Below are positions 1 through 7,565 of a DNA stretch of 23,200 bases, one piece after another (the stretch's first letter is position 1; every line of letters begins with the position of its first letter). The stretch comes from Alkaliphilus hydrothermalis. GTDB taxonomy: Bacteria; Bacillota; Clostridia; Peptostreptococcales; Natronincolaceae. The position numbers were made by a program, and so were the translations under genes. The notes below the pieces were generated by a model. It had not been told where the DNA came from and made no database searches. It worked only from the letters and a program-made list of their open reading frames with translations. Location of the stretch: the NCBI RefSeq assembly GCF_016908555.1, contig NZ_JAFBEE010000031.1:1-23200 (forward strand), in the 5' to 3' direction.

Positions 1-150
1 TCAGACTTTAGAAGAACTAGAGTTACAGCTAGCTGATTATGTTAATTGGTTTAATAAATTTAGAATACATTCAACACTAGGCTATTTAAGCCCTAGCAAT
101 TTAAAGAGCATAACCTTATAAAATCTGTCTAATTTAGTGTTGACAATCCA
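1..150 (+). mobile_element. IS3-family insertion sequence, right end
   Basis: The transposase end is followed by an end-like sequence, TGTCTAATTTAGTGTTGACA (128-147), finishing in TCCA at about 150. This has the look of IS3/IS150 terminal repeats, which finish in CA-3'. Directly after it, at 151, sequence coding for an IstA-like peptide (Leu-Phe-Pro-Pro) begins. The element therefore appears to have inserted into the istA gene of an IS21-family element. The left end is outside the window, so the exact border and any target duplication are inferred. Confidence 0.65.
2..121 (+). CDS. IS3-family transposase (OrfB), C-terminal end only
   Basis: This is the last 39 codons of an open frame entering from the left edge, ending in TAA at 119-121. 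The peptide contains YVNWFNKFRIHSTLGYLSP, the typical C-terminal signature of the rve/DDE integrase core in IS3 (IS150-like) OrfB transposases, just after the catalytic Glu. The DDE residues lie outside the window. The protein would cut and join the ends of its own IS element. An IS3-like terminal repeat follows within 30 bp, as expected for this family. Family assignment is firm; whether the full gene is intact cannot be seen. Confidence 0.85.
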   Translation, partial: QTLEELELQLADYVNWFNKFRIHSTLGYLSPSNLKSITL

Positions 151-170
151 CTCTTTCCACCTCAAGGAAA

Positions 171-1505
171 GTGCCAGACTGCGAGTATATTCATAAGGAG
201 ATGGCTAAAAGTGGTGTTACTTTAAGTCTCCTATGGAATGAATATTGCGAGCAGTGTAGGCTTAGCAATGAAATTCCCCTTATGTACAGTCAATTCTGTA
301 GGTATTACCGCAAGTACGCCAGTACCCAGAAAGCTACCATGCATATCCGGCGTAAGCCCGGAGAACAGATGGAAGTTGATTGGGCTGGACAAACTGCCCA
401 GATTATTGACCGTAATACAGGAGAAGCCATACAGGCATCTATATTTGTAGCAGTATTATCCTGTAGTCAATATGCTTATGTAGAGGCATTTACATCTCAG
501 AATCAAGAAAGCTGGATTCAAGCTCATGTCAATACATATAAGTTCTTCGGTGGTGTAACAAGAATATTAATTCCGGACAACTTGAAGACTGGAGTAGACA
601 AAGTATCTTGGTATACACCTACTATTAATAAGACCTATCATGAAATGGCTGAACATTATTCCACTGCCGTTATCCCAGCCCGCGTTCGTAAGCCTAAGGA
701 CGAGCCTAATGTTGAAGGTGTTGTAGGAATCATCTCAACTTGGATTATCGCAGCATTAAGAAATCAACAATTCTTCTCTTTAAGAGAGCTCAATGAAGCT
801 ATTCAAGACAAACTCTACGAGTTCAATAGTAAACCTTTCCAGAAAAAAACGGGAAGCAGGTTGAGCCTATTCCTTGAAGAAGAAAAGTCTGCTCTCATGC
901 CACTACCTGCCACCCCATACGAGTTAGCCTTTTGGAAGACAGCTACCGTACAGTTCAATTATCACATATCAGTAGAAAAAATGCACTACTCAGTTCCCTA
1001 TGAATATATCAAGCATAAAGTTGATGTACGTATGACCCGAAATGTAGTCGAAGTCTTTTTTAATAGCCATCGTATTGCCTCCCATGTAAGACGTTACGGT
1101 AAAGTTGGTCAGTACAGTACCGTAGTTGAGCACATGCCAGAATACCATAGAAGTTATACTACTTGGAATTCTGAGAGATTCATTTCTTGGGCTAATGGGA
1201 TCGGTCCCAATACAGCTATCGCTGTTAAAGCGATATTATCTTCACATAAGATAGAACAACAGGGATATAAATCCTGTATGGGATTATTGAAGCTAGCAGA
1301 TAAGTATTCTGTTACCCGTGTAGAAGCCGCCTGCAAGAAGGCTCTGTCTTACACACCACGCCCCGGTTACAAAAGCATCCAGACAATACTTAAGACTGGT
1401 CAGGATAAAGTAACTGAAGAAAAAGATCCTATCTCAAATACGAATGAAAATACTGCAACCTTTGGCTTCACCAGAGGTGCAAGATATTATGGAGGTAATG
1501 AATAA
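171..1505 (+). pseudogene. istA: IS21-family transposase IstA, N-terminally truncated
   Basis: IstA is the DDE transposase of IS21 elements and works with IstB. Counting from a GTG at 171, Asp70 (in VDWAGQ), Asp136 (in PDNLK) and Glu182 (in KPKDEPNVEG) form a complete DDE triad. The C-terminal IstA domain, including YHISVEKMHYSVPYEYI, is present. Family members are about 500 residues, with an N-terminal helix-turn-helix of 60-100 residues that is missing here. At 151-171 a different frame encodes Leu-Phe-Pro-Pro-Gln-Gly-Lys, which matches the family just before the PDCEYIHKEM segment. A one-base deletion near 165-171 therefore adds to the truncation. The GTG at 171 is only the first open start and has no good ribosome site. 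It is very probably inactive. Confidence 0.85.
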
Positions 1506-2251
1506 TGGTAAATGAAATGACGATTACAAAACTTAATGAAATGCGCTTAACTGCCATGGCTGATTCCTACAGAGATCAACTTAAAGATCAGAGATTTCAA
1601 GAACTAAGCTTTGAAGAACGCTTTGGGCTCATAGTAGATTTAGAATGGTCCAGACGAAAAAATAATAAATTAGCAAGATTAATAAAAAAGGCTGACTTTA
1701 GATACAGCAATGCCTGCGTTGAGGATATTGAGTATCATAGTGATAGAAAGTTAGATAAGACACAAATCACTCGTCTAGCTACCTGTAATTATGTTCAAGA
1801 AAAGCATAACATCATCATTATGGGTGCATCAGGCAATGGCAAGTCATATATTGGTTGTGCATTAGGAATGGCTGCCTGCCGTAATTACTACACCGTTAAA
1901 TATGTTCGCCTTCCTGATTTACTCGATGAATTAGCTATCGCTAGAGGCGAAGGTATATTTAAAAAAGTCATCAAGCAGTATAAAAGCGTAAGCTTATTAA
2001 TCCTCGATGAGTGGCTATTAGTACCTCTTAAAGGAGCGGAAGCTCGTGATCTCCTTGAGATCATTGAGTCAAGACATCAAAACGGATCTACCATCTTTTG
2101 TTCACAGTTTTCTCCAGGAGGTTGGCATGAGAAGATAGGCGAAGATACGCTTGCTGATGCAATTCTTGATCGGATCGTTCACGACTCCTATACAATTCAC
2201 ATCGATGGAAAGGTTTCTATGCGAGAGCGTCATGGTTTACAGGATAAATAA
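1505..2251 (+). CDS. istB: IS21-family transposition helper ATPase IstB
   Basis: IstB is an AAA+ ATPase related to DnaC that assembles on DNA and stimulates IstA. The 248-residue protein is full length for the family. Walker A is GASGNGKS (residues 107-114) and Walker B is LLILDE (164-169). The C-terminal ATPase core with the conserved ILDRIVHDSYTIHIDG stretch is also present. The ATG at 1505 overlaps the istA stop by one base, so translation is coupled to istA. Because istA is truncated, istB has no matching intact transposase in this window, though related elements elsewhere could supply it. Confidence 0.93.
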   Translation: MVNEMTITKLNEMRLTAMADSYRDQLKDQRFQELSFEERFGLIVDLEWSRRKNNKLARLIKKADFRYSNACVEDIEYHSDRKLDKTQITRLATCNYVQEKHNIIIMGASGNGKSYIGCALGMAACRNYYTVKYVRLPDLLDELAIARGEGIFKKVIKQYKSVSLLILDEWLLVPLKGAEARDLLEIIESRHQNGSTIFCSQFSPGGWHEKIGEDTLADAILDRIVHDSYTIHIDGKVSMRERHGLQDK

Positions 2252-2270
2252 AAATTAAATAATATATATG

Positions 2271-2366
2271 TGGGGCCATCAATAATAGACAGGGGTGGCT
2301 CCTATATGAACATGATGGCTCTATTAGATGCACAAAGTGGCTCTAAAAAAGTACACTCGTGGTTCT
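2271..2366 (+). repeat. Spaced tggct repeats at the IS21 right end
   Basis: Five related motifs follow istB: tggggcc from 2271, tggctcc from 2296, tggctct from 2316, tggctct from 2338 and tggttct from 2360. Starts are 25, 20, 22 and 22 bp apart, about two helical turns. IS21-family ends carry several copies of transposase-binding repeats, which is the likely role here. There is no gene between 2252 and 2493; the rest of that stretch holds a palindrome and a terminator, listed separately. Confidence 0.6.
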
Positions 2367-2408
2367 AATCCATCATAATATTCAGACAACCTTAGAATTT
2401 TAAAATAG

Positions 2409-2456
2409 GTAGGCAATTAGTCTATCACGGTATACCGTGATAGACTAATTGCCTAC
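2409..2456. repeat. Perfect 48-bp palindrome
   Basis: Two 24-base arms meet with no spacer at TA|TA (2432/2433). The left arm begins GTAGGCAATTAGTC and the right arm ends GACTAATTGCCTAC. No mismatch is visible over the full 48 bp. It lies between the IS21 right end and the terminator of the minus-strand recombinase gene. The A/T flanks are not a strong T-tract on either strand, so a simple terminator is only one option. A recombinase-binding site or the remnant of a small inverted-repeat element are others. Confidence 0.9.
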
Positions 2457-2470
2457 TTCTTTAAACAAAA

Positions 2471-2505
2471 CAAAAAAGACAACCCCCTACAAATTAGGAG
2501 GTTGT
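2471..2505 (-). terminator. Rho-independent terminator of the serine recombinase gene
   Basis: On the minus strand GACAACCTCCT pairs with AGGGGGTTGTC (one wobble) around a 7-base loop, followed by TTTTTTG. The upstream arm overlaps the last codons and stop (2494-2496) of the recombinase gene. Confidence 0.8.
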
Positions 2506-4110
2506 CATAAAAAGGTCGCTATTAGGGTTCAGAGTTATATCAATTAATATCTGACTAGTAGGGGAGGGGTCTACCTTAGTAATAAGGATGCTATCTACTA
2601 ATGAATGGATAATCATCCGTTTATTATAAACATCTAGAGTGTTTAGGTTATTAAAAAGGTCATCAAATGCTTTTATAAAGCCCTGTAGATCTTGATGGAA
2701 GCCTTGCAGTTGCTTTTGTTTGTCTTCAATAGTATCTTCATAATGACTTATTTCTTTCTCAATTATAGTAAGTAATTGTTTTACTTCAAGCTTGATAGAC
2801 TGATCGAAATTTAGATCAAGGGCATCTTTGATTTGTATAAGTTTTTCATCTAGTGAGTCAATTTTATCAAAGTAGCCATCAATAGATGCCTTTAGTTCAT
2901 TAATTTTACATTGCTTATTTTGTTCATAGAGCTCCCACAGCTGATTAATGTTTTCTACAGTTATTAAGCTAAGGAGCTTGCTGATAACTTTCTTTTCAAG
3001 TAGGCTACTGGGGATTATCATGTGGGACTTTTCTTTATTCTTTAGCTCTGGAGTGCATCTATAGACACTAGTCTTACCTGAACCATAATTTTTAGGTTTA
3101 ATTTCCTGTCCGCAACTGCATTTAAGTTTCCCTTGTAATAAAAATGGAGTAGAAAAATGTTTGCTACTATTAATTTGAGATTTTTGACTTTTAATTATAT
3201 TAGCTAGATCCCAAAGTGCCTTATCAATAATACACATTTCTTAATTAAAACCTGATTTTATAGGCTTATCTTTAGGTCCTGGATTTCTCCTACCCCCTCG
3301 CCTCCCCCAAATTATATAGCCTTTATAGACTTCATTTCTTAAGATAGATTCAATACTACCTTTACTCCATGTCTTGAAGGGATATTTTTTATTCATTTTA
3401 TCGGCTAATTCACGATAACTATATCCGCAATTAGTATACAGTTCATATATCTCCCTGACTATTTCCGAATCATAAGGGATTGGCTTAAGTATTGAATTAA
3501 CTCTCTTTCTACCTTTCATTTTCTTGTCTTCTGTCATATAACCAAAGGGAATTTTACCACCGGGCCAAAGGCTTTTCTCAGCACAGGTTTTATTACCCAG
3601 TTTAACCCTGGAAGATATAATGCTTGATTCAAGCTCGGATATACTAGCCAAAACAATTTCAATTAGATTTTCGATGTAGTTCTCAGGTTTAGAATCACCC
3701 TTTTCATCAGAAAAGTCAGGGTCATTAGTAGAATATTCTCCAGGCTTACTATAACAGAGGGTTATTTTATTTTGTCTAAAGAGTTGCTTAATAGCAAAAT
3801 GCTCATAGACATTTCTAGTAAGTCGATCTCTAGAGTAGACAATAAAGTATTTAAACTTTTTATCCTTTGCCAATTGCATTATTTTCTTAAATACAGGTCA
3901 TTTATCATATTCAAGATTGATGTCAAATTTATCATCAGAAGATTTTGAGGCAGGCTTTGCCTCTACAAAGATACATTCATCTTTTAAGTCCAGGCCATGT
4001 TGTTCAGCATATAGTTTAGCAAAATCCCTTTGGGAATCAATAGAAGAGCCCTTTTCACTTTGTTTCTCTGTTGAAACTCTAAGGTATGCAATTGCAATAT
4101 TATCGCCCAT
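2494..4110 (-). pseudogene. Large serine recombinase, broken by two in-frame stops
   Basis: Three fragments lie in one reading frame. The N-terminal part (4110 to 3898) has the catalytic serine in AIAYLRVSTEKQSEKGSSID. It ends at TGA (3898-3900). The next part (3897 to 3241) resumes with PVFKKIM, then YSRDRLTRN and the recombinase domain, and ends at TAA (3241-3243). The last part (3240 to 2494) starts with EMCIIDKALWD and carries the zinc ribbon (KCSCGQE, RCTPE) and a coiled coil. The TGA sits where relatives have Arg in R-P-x-F, so CGA to TGA is likely. Together they give about 538 codons, normal for phage or ICE integrases of this class. The ATG at 4108-4110 has AAAGGA upstream and overlaps the end of the preceding recombinase gene by 11 bases, so the two were coupled. 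Confidence 0.85.
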
Positions 4111-5691
4111 AACCGATTTCCTTTGTATTATATTGTTTTGTAGAACCACAAAGCTCAATCTGTTCGATGAAGCTATGTAGACGTTCTTGTAGAGAATCTA
4201 ATGGTAATTCATTTATTAGATAATTTATTATTATGTATTGATTACTCCCGAGCTCTCTAATTTTAGCGGTTTCTACTAATACATTATCAAGATTAGATAA
4301 TCTATCTTCTAAGTTACTTATTTCCTCAATAATTCTTTTCTCATTATCAATTAATTCCTTCAAAATTTCTGATATGGTTGTATTTCTTGGATCAGTTATC
4401 AGTCCTAATAGATTGCTTTCTTTATCCTTCTGGTTCTTATAAAGTTTAGACCTTTTAGTCTTTATATCCTTTTCTAGATTTTTTTTAAGGTCTGAAATGA
4501 TAAGTTTGATCCGTTCTTCATCTAGAATATCTTCCAGTAATCTTCTGAGTAAAGCATTGATTAATACTTCTTTTTTAATTCTAGTACATTTATTGGTACT
4601 ACAGGAATAGTAGTTGCCTGATAAATATATAGATTTATTTTTATCTTCACAGGAACTACATTTAAGAAGTCCTTTGAAGGGATAATTACTAATTCTGGTA
4701 CTATAACTCCTTTTGTATTGAGGTATTTCAAAGCAGCTGTAGCCCAAAGATCGATACTGATAAATCCTTTTACATTATCTAGGTACTTAACCTTTTCTTC
4801 ATTGATTTTAAACAGCTTTTTTGAGGGGGCCTTCATAAATAGTTCGTTTTTTCCATCGGGCCTTTGAATTCCAGCGTATATTGGATTTAGAAGCATATAT
4901 GTTATTTTACTTGAAGTAAGCTTTTTCTTAGAATTGTTAATTGTACTAACATAATTAACAAAGTCACTCATAGTTTCGAAGTTATTAGCTACATATTCTG
5001 AAAAGATTTGCTGGACAATCTTACTTTCGCTAGGATTAGGGAAAAGCTCATATTTGGCTTGATCTTCTTTTTCTAATGCATCAAATAGCCCAGTATCATC
5101 AACAGATGCAAAACCAAAGGGAATTTTGCCAGAGCGGGAATACTCACCCCTCTCTTTCTTAATTCTAATTCCATTAGAAGTCCTATCCTTAAGAATCTTA
5201 GGCTCCAGCTCACTTATTCCCATAATTATATTTTCGATAAAGTCGGAATAACAATCATCCTTATCGGGCTGAAATTCTCCAAGGGCCGAGTAGATGACCT
5301 TGATATCATGTTCTTTAAACTTATTTTTTATTTCCAGCAGTTCATCAAATTTCCGTGAGAGGCGATCTCGCTTTAAGACAATAACAGTTTTGAATTTATT
5401 GCTTTCTAAGTCTCTAAGTAATTCAGTAAAACCTTTTCTCTTATCATAGGTAAACCTAGAAGCAGATTCACTATCAAAATAGGTGTTATATAATACTAGC
5501 CCCTCTTCATTTAGGACCTCTTTTCCTCTAGTTATTTGAGATGCAATAGAGTGACTCTCTGTTTTGATAGATTTTCTTGCATAGATGGCAGCATAATCAT
5601 AGGGGGTAAGAAAATCTCTATTATTCTCTTCGACTGAGGGCGTTTCTTTTTCAATTGCAGTATTTGAATGCTCACCTTTCATCAATACCAT
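4100..5691 (-). pseudogene. Second large serine recombinase, frameshifted
   Basis: The first fragment (5691 to 4561) has an N-terminal extension of about 34 residues. The resolvase domain follows, with catalytic Ser41 in IYARKS, the LKRDRLSRK motif and the recombinase domain up to DLWATAALKYLNTK. There the meaningful frame moves by one base. The other frame (about 4705 to 4100) continues YKRSYSTRISNYPFKGLLKC with the zinc-ribbon Cys residues and a coiled-coil tail. The break lies near the AAAAGG at about 4703-4708; one base appears to be missing. The joined product would be about 530 residues. An alternative start is the ATG at 5680-5682. The gene overlaps the small gene upstream and the recombinase downstream, forming one operon. 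I think it is inactive unless the sequence has an error there. Confidence 0.82.
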
Positions 5692-5812
5692 CCTTTTTGA
5701 TTAGATTGTGATTAATTATATAGCTGACAATAAGACTTACAAAATCCTTCGTTGCCTTATCATTATTTTTGTATTGGATTGAGGTTATATTTAATTTATA
5801 TTTATCTTCCAT
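5672..5812 (-). CDS. Small protein (46 aa) leading the recombinase operon
   Basis: I do not recognise this protein. The ATG at 5810-5812 is preceded by an excellent AAGGAGG site, preferable to an upstream in-frame ATG at 5858-5860 that has none. The 46 residues begin MEDKYKLNITSIQYKNND and continue with a possible amphipathic helix (KDFVSLIVSYIINHNLI). There is no membrane segment or Cys motif. Its stop at 5672-5674 lies inside the first codons of the downstream recombinase gene, so translation is coupled. Small genes preceding tandem serine recombinases are common in clostridial elements; a role assisting or regulating recombination is only a guess from position. Confidence 0.6.
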   Translation of the reverse strand: MEDKYKLNITSIQYKNNDKATKDFVSLIVSYIINHNLIKKDGIDER

Positions 5813-5860
5813 ATTTACCTCCTTATCTATATATTCAGTTTCTATAGTGTAAATCACCAT

Positions 5861-6079
5861 TTAAAAGAGAATTTAAAAATCATTAAACTGGATGTATCAA
5901 AGAAAGCTATTAAATTATAAAAGTTATGGAAATGGCTAGTCCAAATCATCTTTTATTTTAAAAGCTTAAGGAAATGGGCAATAAATTCTAGAGTTAGACA
6001 AGTAGTTTTTAAAATCTACAAATAGGACAAGTTAGGGTTTTAAAATAAGGCGTAGGTTTTAAAATGTAATATGTGATCT
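5861..6079. other. Intergenic stretch with repeated TTTTAAAAT motifs
   Basis: No gene is seen. TTTTAAAAT occurs at 6007-6015, 6038-6046 and 6057-6065, each in similar G/T-rich surroundings (ggTTTTAAAAT). A related TTTTAAAAG lies near 5956. The stretch lies just upstream of the recombinase operon on the minus strand and probably contains its promoter, but I cannot pick out one set of -35/-10 boxes with confidence. Confidence 0.4.
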
Positions 6080-6883
6080 CTAGAAGAGGGAATTACTTAA
6101 ACTGCTAGGGTCCTTCTCTAATAGTGAATTTACAATAATCAAGTTACTGTCCTTGGCTTCAGGACAATCTGCAAAGTATTCGCAGTTGTTACTACAGTAG
6201 GGGGAGGGACTACAGGGATATTTTCTTTCACTAATGATTTCTTCACTGATCTCCCAAAGGAAGTCTATGGACTCCTTAATATAAGACTCATTTACATCTT
6301 GGGTTATCTTTTCTCCATGGGCCAGGAAATAATAGCTGACAGTATCGGGGAAACAGCCAAGCTTAGACTTAGTGAGTAGAAGATAAATGGGCATCTGTAA
6401 AGTATCAATAGCCTCAATGTTTTTACCTGTTTTGTAATCGGTAGTCTCAATTGAATCGTCATTCCTTAGATAGGACTTGTCCAATTTGCCACAGAGGGTA
6501 AACTTGCCATCTATATCTAAATAGATCATTTCCTCCACCAATAAATTCTTCTTCCCTTGATCTAGGGGGTTGCTATGGTAGTTACTTAGCATGTCTAATG
6601 CTCTTAGCCCAAAGTCCCGTTCTTCCTCAATAGATTCATAACCCTGTCGGATCCAATTCTTTCGTAAAAGCTTATGTAAATTTTCAACTGTTCTGTAGGT
6701 TTCATCAGTGAGTAGGTTGTATTTAGCTAGGGCAGTATGAACACTTTGACCAAAGGACAAATACTTATTAGCAAGGTTTTCCTTAGGCTTAATCCTATCA
6801 ATATGTTTATATTTAAACCTACGTTTGCATGTATGGAAGACTTGAATACTGGAATGGCTGAGGTATAAGTTGTTGTTAGCCAT
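6080..6883 (-). CDS. PD-(D/E)XK nuclease, RecB/Cas4-like with four-Cys Fe-S motif
   Basis: A stand-alone RecB-family nuclease of 267 residues. The start ATG (6881-6883) follows GGAGGTGTCATA; an upstream in-frame ATG at 6946 lacks a site. Motifs in order are LSHSSIQVFHTCKRRFKYKH (Cys19), GQSVHTAL (45-52), GKLDK with Asp135, DYKTGK with Asp149 and Lys151, and QMPIYLLL (Gln163). Near the end come Cys230, Cys234 and Cys240. Cys19 plus these three match the 4Fe-4S arrangement of AddB and Cas4 nucleases, while Asp135, Asp149 and Lys151 form the active site. Expected activity is exonuclease or helicase-associated nuclease on DNA ends. No CRISPR repeats or cas genes are present, so Cas4 proper is unlikely; a mobile-element recombination or defence role is more plausible. 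The gene is intact. Confidence 0.82.
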   Translation of the reverse strand: MANNNLYLSHSSIQVFHTCKRRFKYKHIDRIKPKENLANKYLSFGQSVHTALAKYNLLTDETYRTVENLHKLLRKNWIRQGYESIEEERDFGLRALDMLSNYHSNPLDQGKKNLLVEEMIYLDIDGKFTLCGKLDKSYLRNDDSIETTDYKTGKNIEAIDTLQMPIYLLLTKSKLGCFPDTVSYYFLAHGEKITQDVNESYIKESIDFLWEISEEIISERKYPCSPSPYCSNNCEYFADCPEAKDSNLIIVNSLLEKDPSSLSNSLF

Positions 6884-6977
6884 TATGACACCTCCTGGTT
6901 GATTTATTGTAATAGTAGGATGTGTAATATTCAGAGCATTATTCATTTATTTGAACATATTCAATAATAAAATTTAT

Positions 6978-7008
6978 AAAAAAATAAAGTTCCTAAAAAA
7001 TAGGAACT
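6978..7008 (-). terminator. Terminator downstream of the 28-codon unit
   Basis: On the minus strand AGTTCCTA and TAGGAACT (7008-7001 and 6995-6988) form an 8-bp stem with a TTTTT loop. A T-rich run (TTTATTTTTTTAT) follows. It lies about 75 bases before the promoter-proximal part of the nuclease gene, so it would end the short transcript that starts near 7297. Confidence 0.7.
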
Positions 7009-7073
7009 CTATAGATCTGTTGATAATATATTATTTATTAATTTAAGTAAACGTATATGTTAATTATTGCGAA

Positions 7074-7177
7074 GTAAGGAGGCGATCCCTAGTTTAATTA
7101 ATTTAATTATGTTTGCCGTTTTTATTGTATATGCCTAGCAAAAGCATATACAATAAAGTCTTTAAATTAATTAAACC
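7074..7177 (-). repeat. Nested inverted repeats in the 3' region of the small peptide unit
   Basis: The inner stem is TTATTGTATATGC (7121-7133) with GCATATACAATAA (7143-7155). The outer stem is GTTTAATTAATTTA (7092-7105) with TAAATTAATTAAAC (about 7163-7176), overlapping the stop codon of the 28-codon gene. Further out, TAAGGAGGCGATCCC (plus strand, about 7075-7089) is the inverted copy of the ribosome-site region of that gene, differing by three inserted bases. The folded RNA could therefore be closed by pairing of its two ends. Confidence 0.7.
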
Positions 7178-7257
7178 TTAGATAAAATCAGTACGATAAA
7201 TGGAATTCCTAATACGGGAAAAACCAAAACGCTTACATCGTATCCATTAAATCTCAT
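7171..7257 (-). CDS. 28-residue hydrophobic peptide, possible type I toxin-like protein
   Basis: The ATG (7255-7257) follows AAGGAGGAAGCGATCCC. The 28 residues read MRFNGYDVSVLV then FPVLGIPFIVLILSKV, one likely membrane-spanning segment with a Lys near the end. A strong promoter lies 50-75 bases upstream and a terminator about 165 bases downstream, so a dedicated mRNA of about 320 bases is predicted for this tiny frame. A 3' segment of the same RNA is complementary to the ribosome site (8 bp, 3-base bulge, 7 bp). Type I toxin mRNAs hide their ribosome sites this way. The peptide does not match the TxpA/BsrG or Fst pattern as I know them. No antisense RNA is proven. The coding call is likely; the toxin role is inference. 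Confidence 0.55.
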   Translation of the reverse strand: MRFNGYDVSVLVFPVLGIPFIVLILSKV

Positions 7258-7304
7258 GGGATCGCTTCCTCCTTATTAAGTTTTTATAGTTCTAATACTT
7301 TTAA

Positions 7305-7333
7305 AGTATAGAATAAAAACAACTATTAGTCAA
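7305..7333 (-). promoter_or_regulatory. Strong sigma-A type promoter for the 28-codon unit
   Basis: On the minus strand TTGACT (7333-7328) and TATACT (7310-7305) are separated by 17 bases, one mismatch to consensus in each box. The start of transcription would be near 7297, giving a 5' leader of about 40 bases before the ATG at 7257. Confidence 0.75.
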
Positions 7334-7423
7334 CTAGAAAAATTCTTTAAATTTCAATGTTTTTTCTTTAATTTTATTATGTTAAATAACGAACAATGGA
7401 CGAAGTGTGAAGGAGGCGAACAG

Positions 7424-7465
7424 ATGAAGCTTACAATTGGTAATAAAGACAGAAACCATGATTAA
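7424..7465 (+). CDS. Very short open frame (13 aa) with a strong ribosome site
   Basis: GAAGGAGGCGAACAG immediately precedes ATG, and the frame reads MKLTIGNKDRNHD then TAA. A hairpin (AAGGAGAC 7509-7516 with GTCTCCTT 7538-7545, then ACTATTTTA) follows about 45 bases later. This could be a leader peptide with an attenuator, or the surviving start of a decayed gene. The intergenic region 6947-7565 holds only this, the 28-codon unit and their signals. Confidence that it is translated is low. Confidence 0.25.
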   Translation: MKLTIGNKDRNHD

Positions 7466-7565
7466 TGGGAATATCATGAACTTAATTTTGTATTGCTTGT
7501 ATGTAAACAAGGAGACAAGTCTTAATAAAATTTGACCGTCTCCTTACTATTTTAGATATAATATT

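Larger units (their letters stand above)
151..2370 (+). mobile_element. IS21-family element, 5' end truncated by an IS3-family insertion
   Basis: It contains istA (truncated) and istB in the usual order with a one-base overlap (TAATG at 1503-1507), which is characteristic of the family. The right end after istB carries repeated tggct-type motifs about 22 bp apart (2271-2366), like the multiple transposase-binding repeats of IS21 ends. The left end is cut off at the IS3-like border. The right border is approximate; I place it after the last repeat. Confidence 0.75.

Noticed and set aside
2494..4110. TGA read as a sense codon (recoding) in the recombinase
   Set aside because: Other genes here end normally at TGA (for example pgsA) and a second stop, TAA, occurs in the same gene, so decay explains both better.
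3917..4180. Plus-strand frame of 87 codons opposite the recombinase
   Set aside because: It is antisense to the catalytic domain of the serine recombinase, with no ribosome site and no protein motif.
4690..4720. Programmed -1 frameshift in the second recombinase
   Set aside because: Only AAAAGG is present, not a full slippery heptamer, and serine recombinases of this class are not known to need it.
6080..6883. CRISPR Cas4
   Set aside because: The Cys and PD-(D/E)XK motifs fit Cas4, but no cas genes or CRISPR repeats are present, so a general RecB-like nuclease is the safer call.
7074..7110. A second, plus-strand copy of the small peptide gene
   Set aside because: The ribosome-site copy is present, but the next bases give TAG and the first ATG (7109) is 26 bases away and opens only a 9-codon frame.
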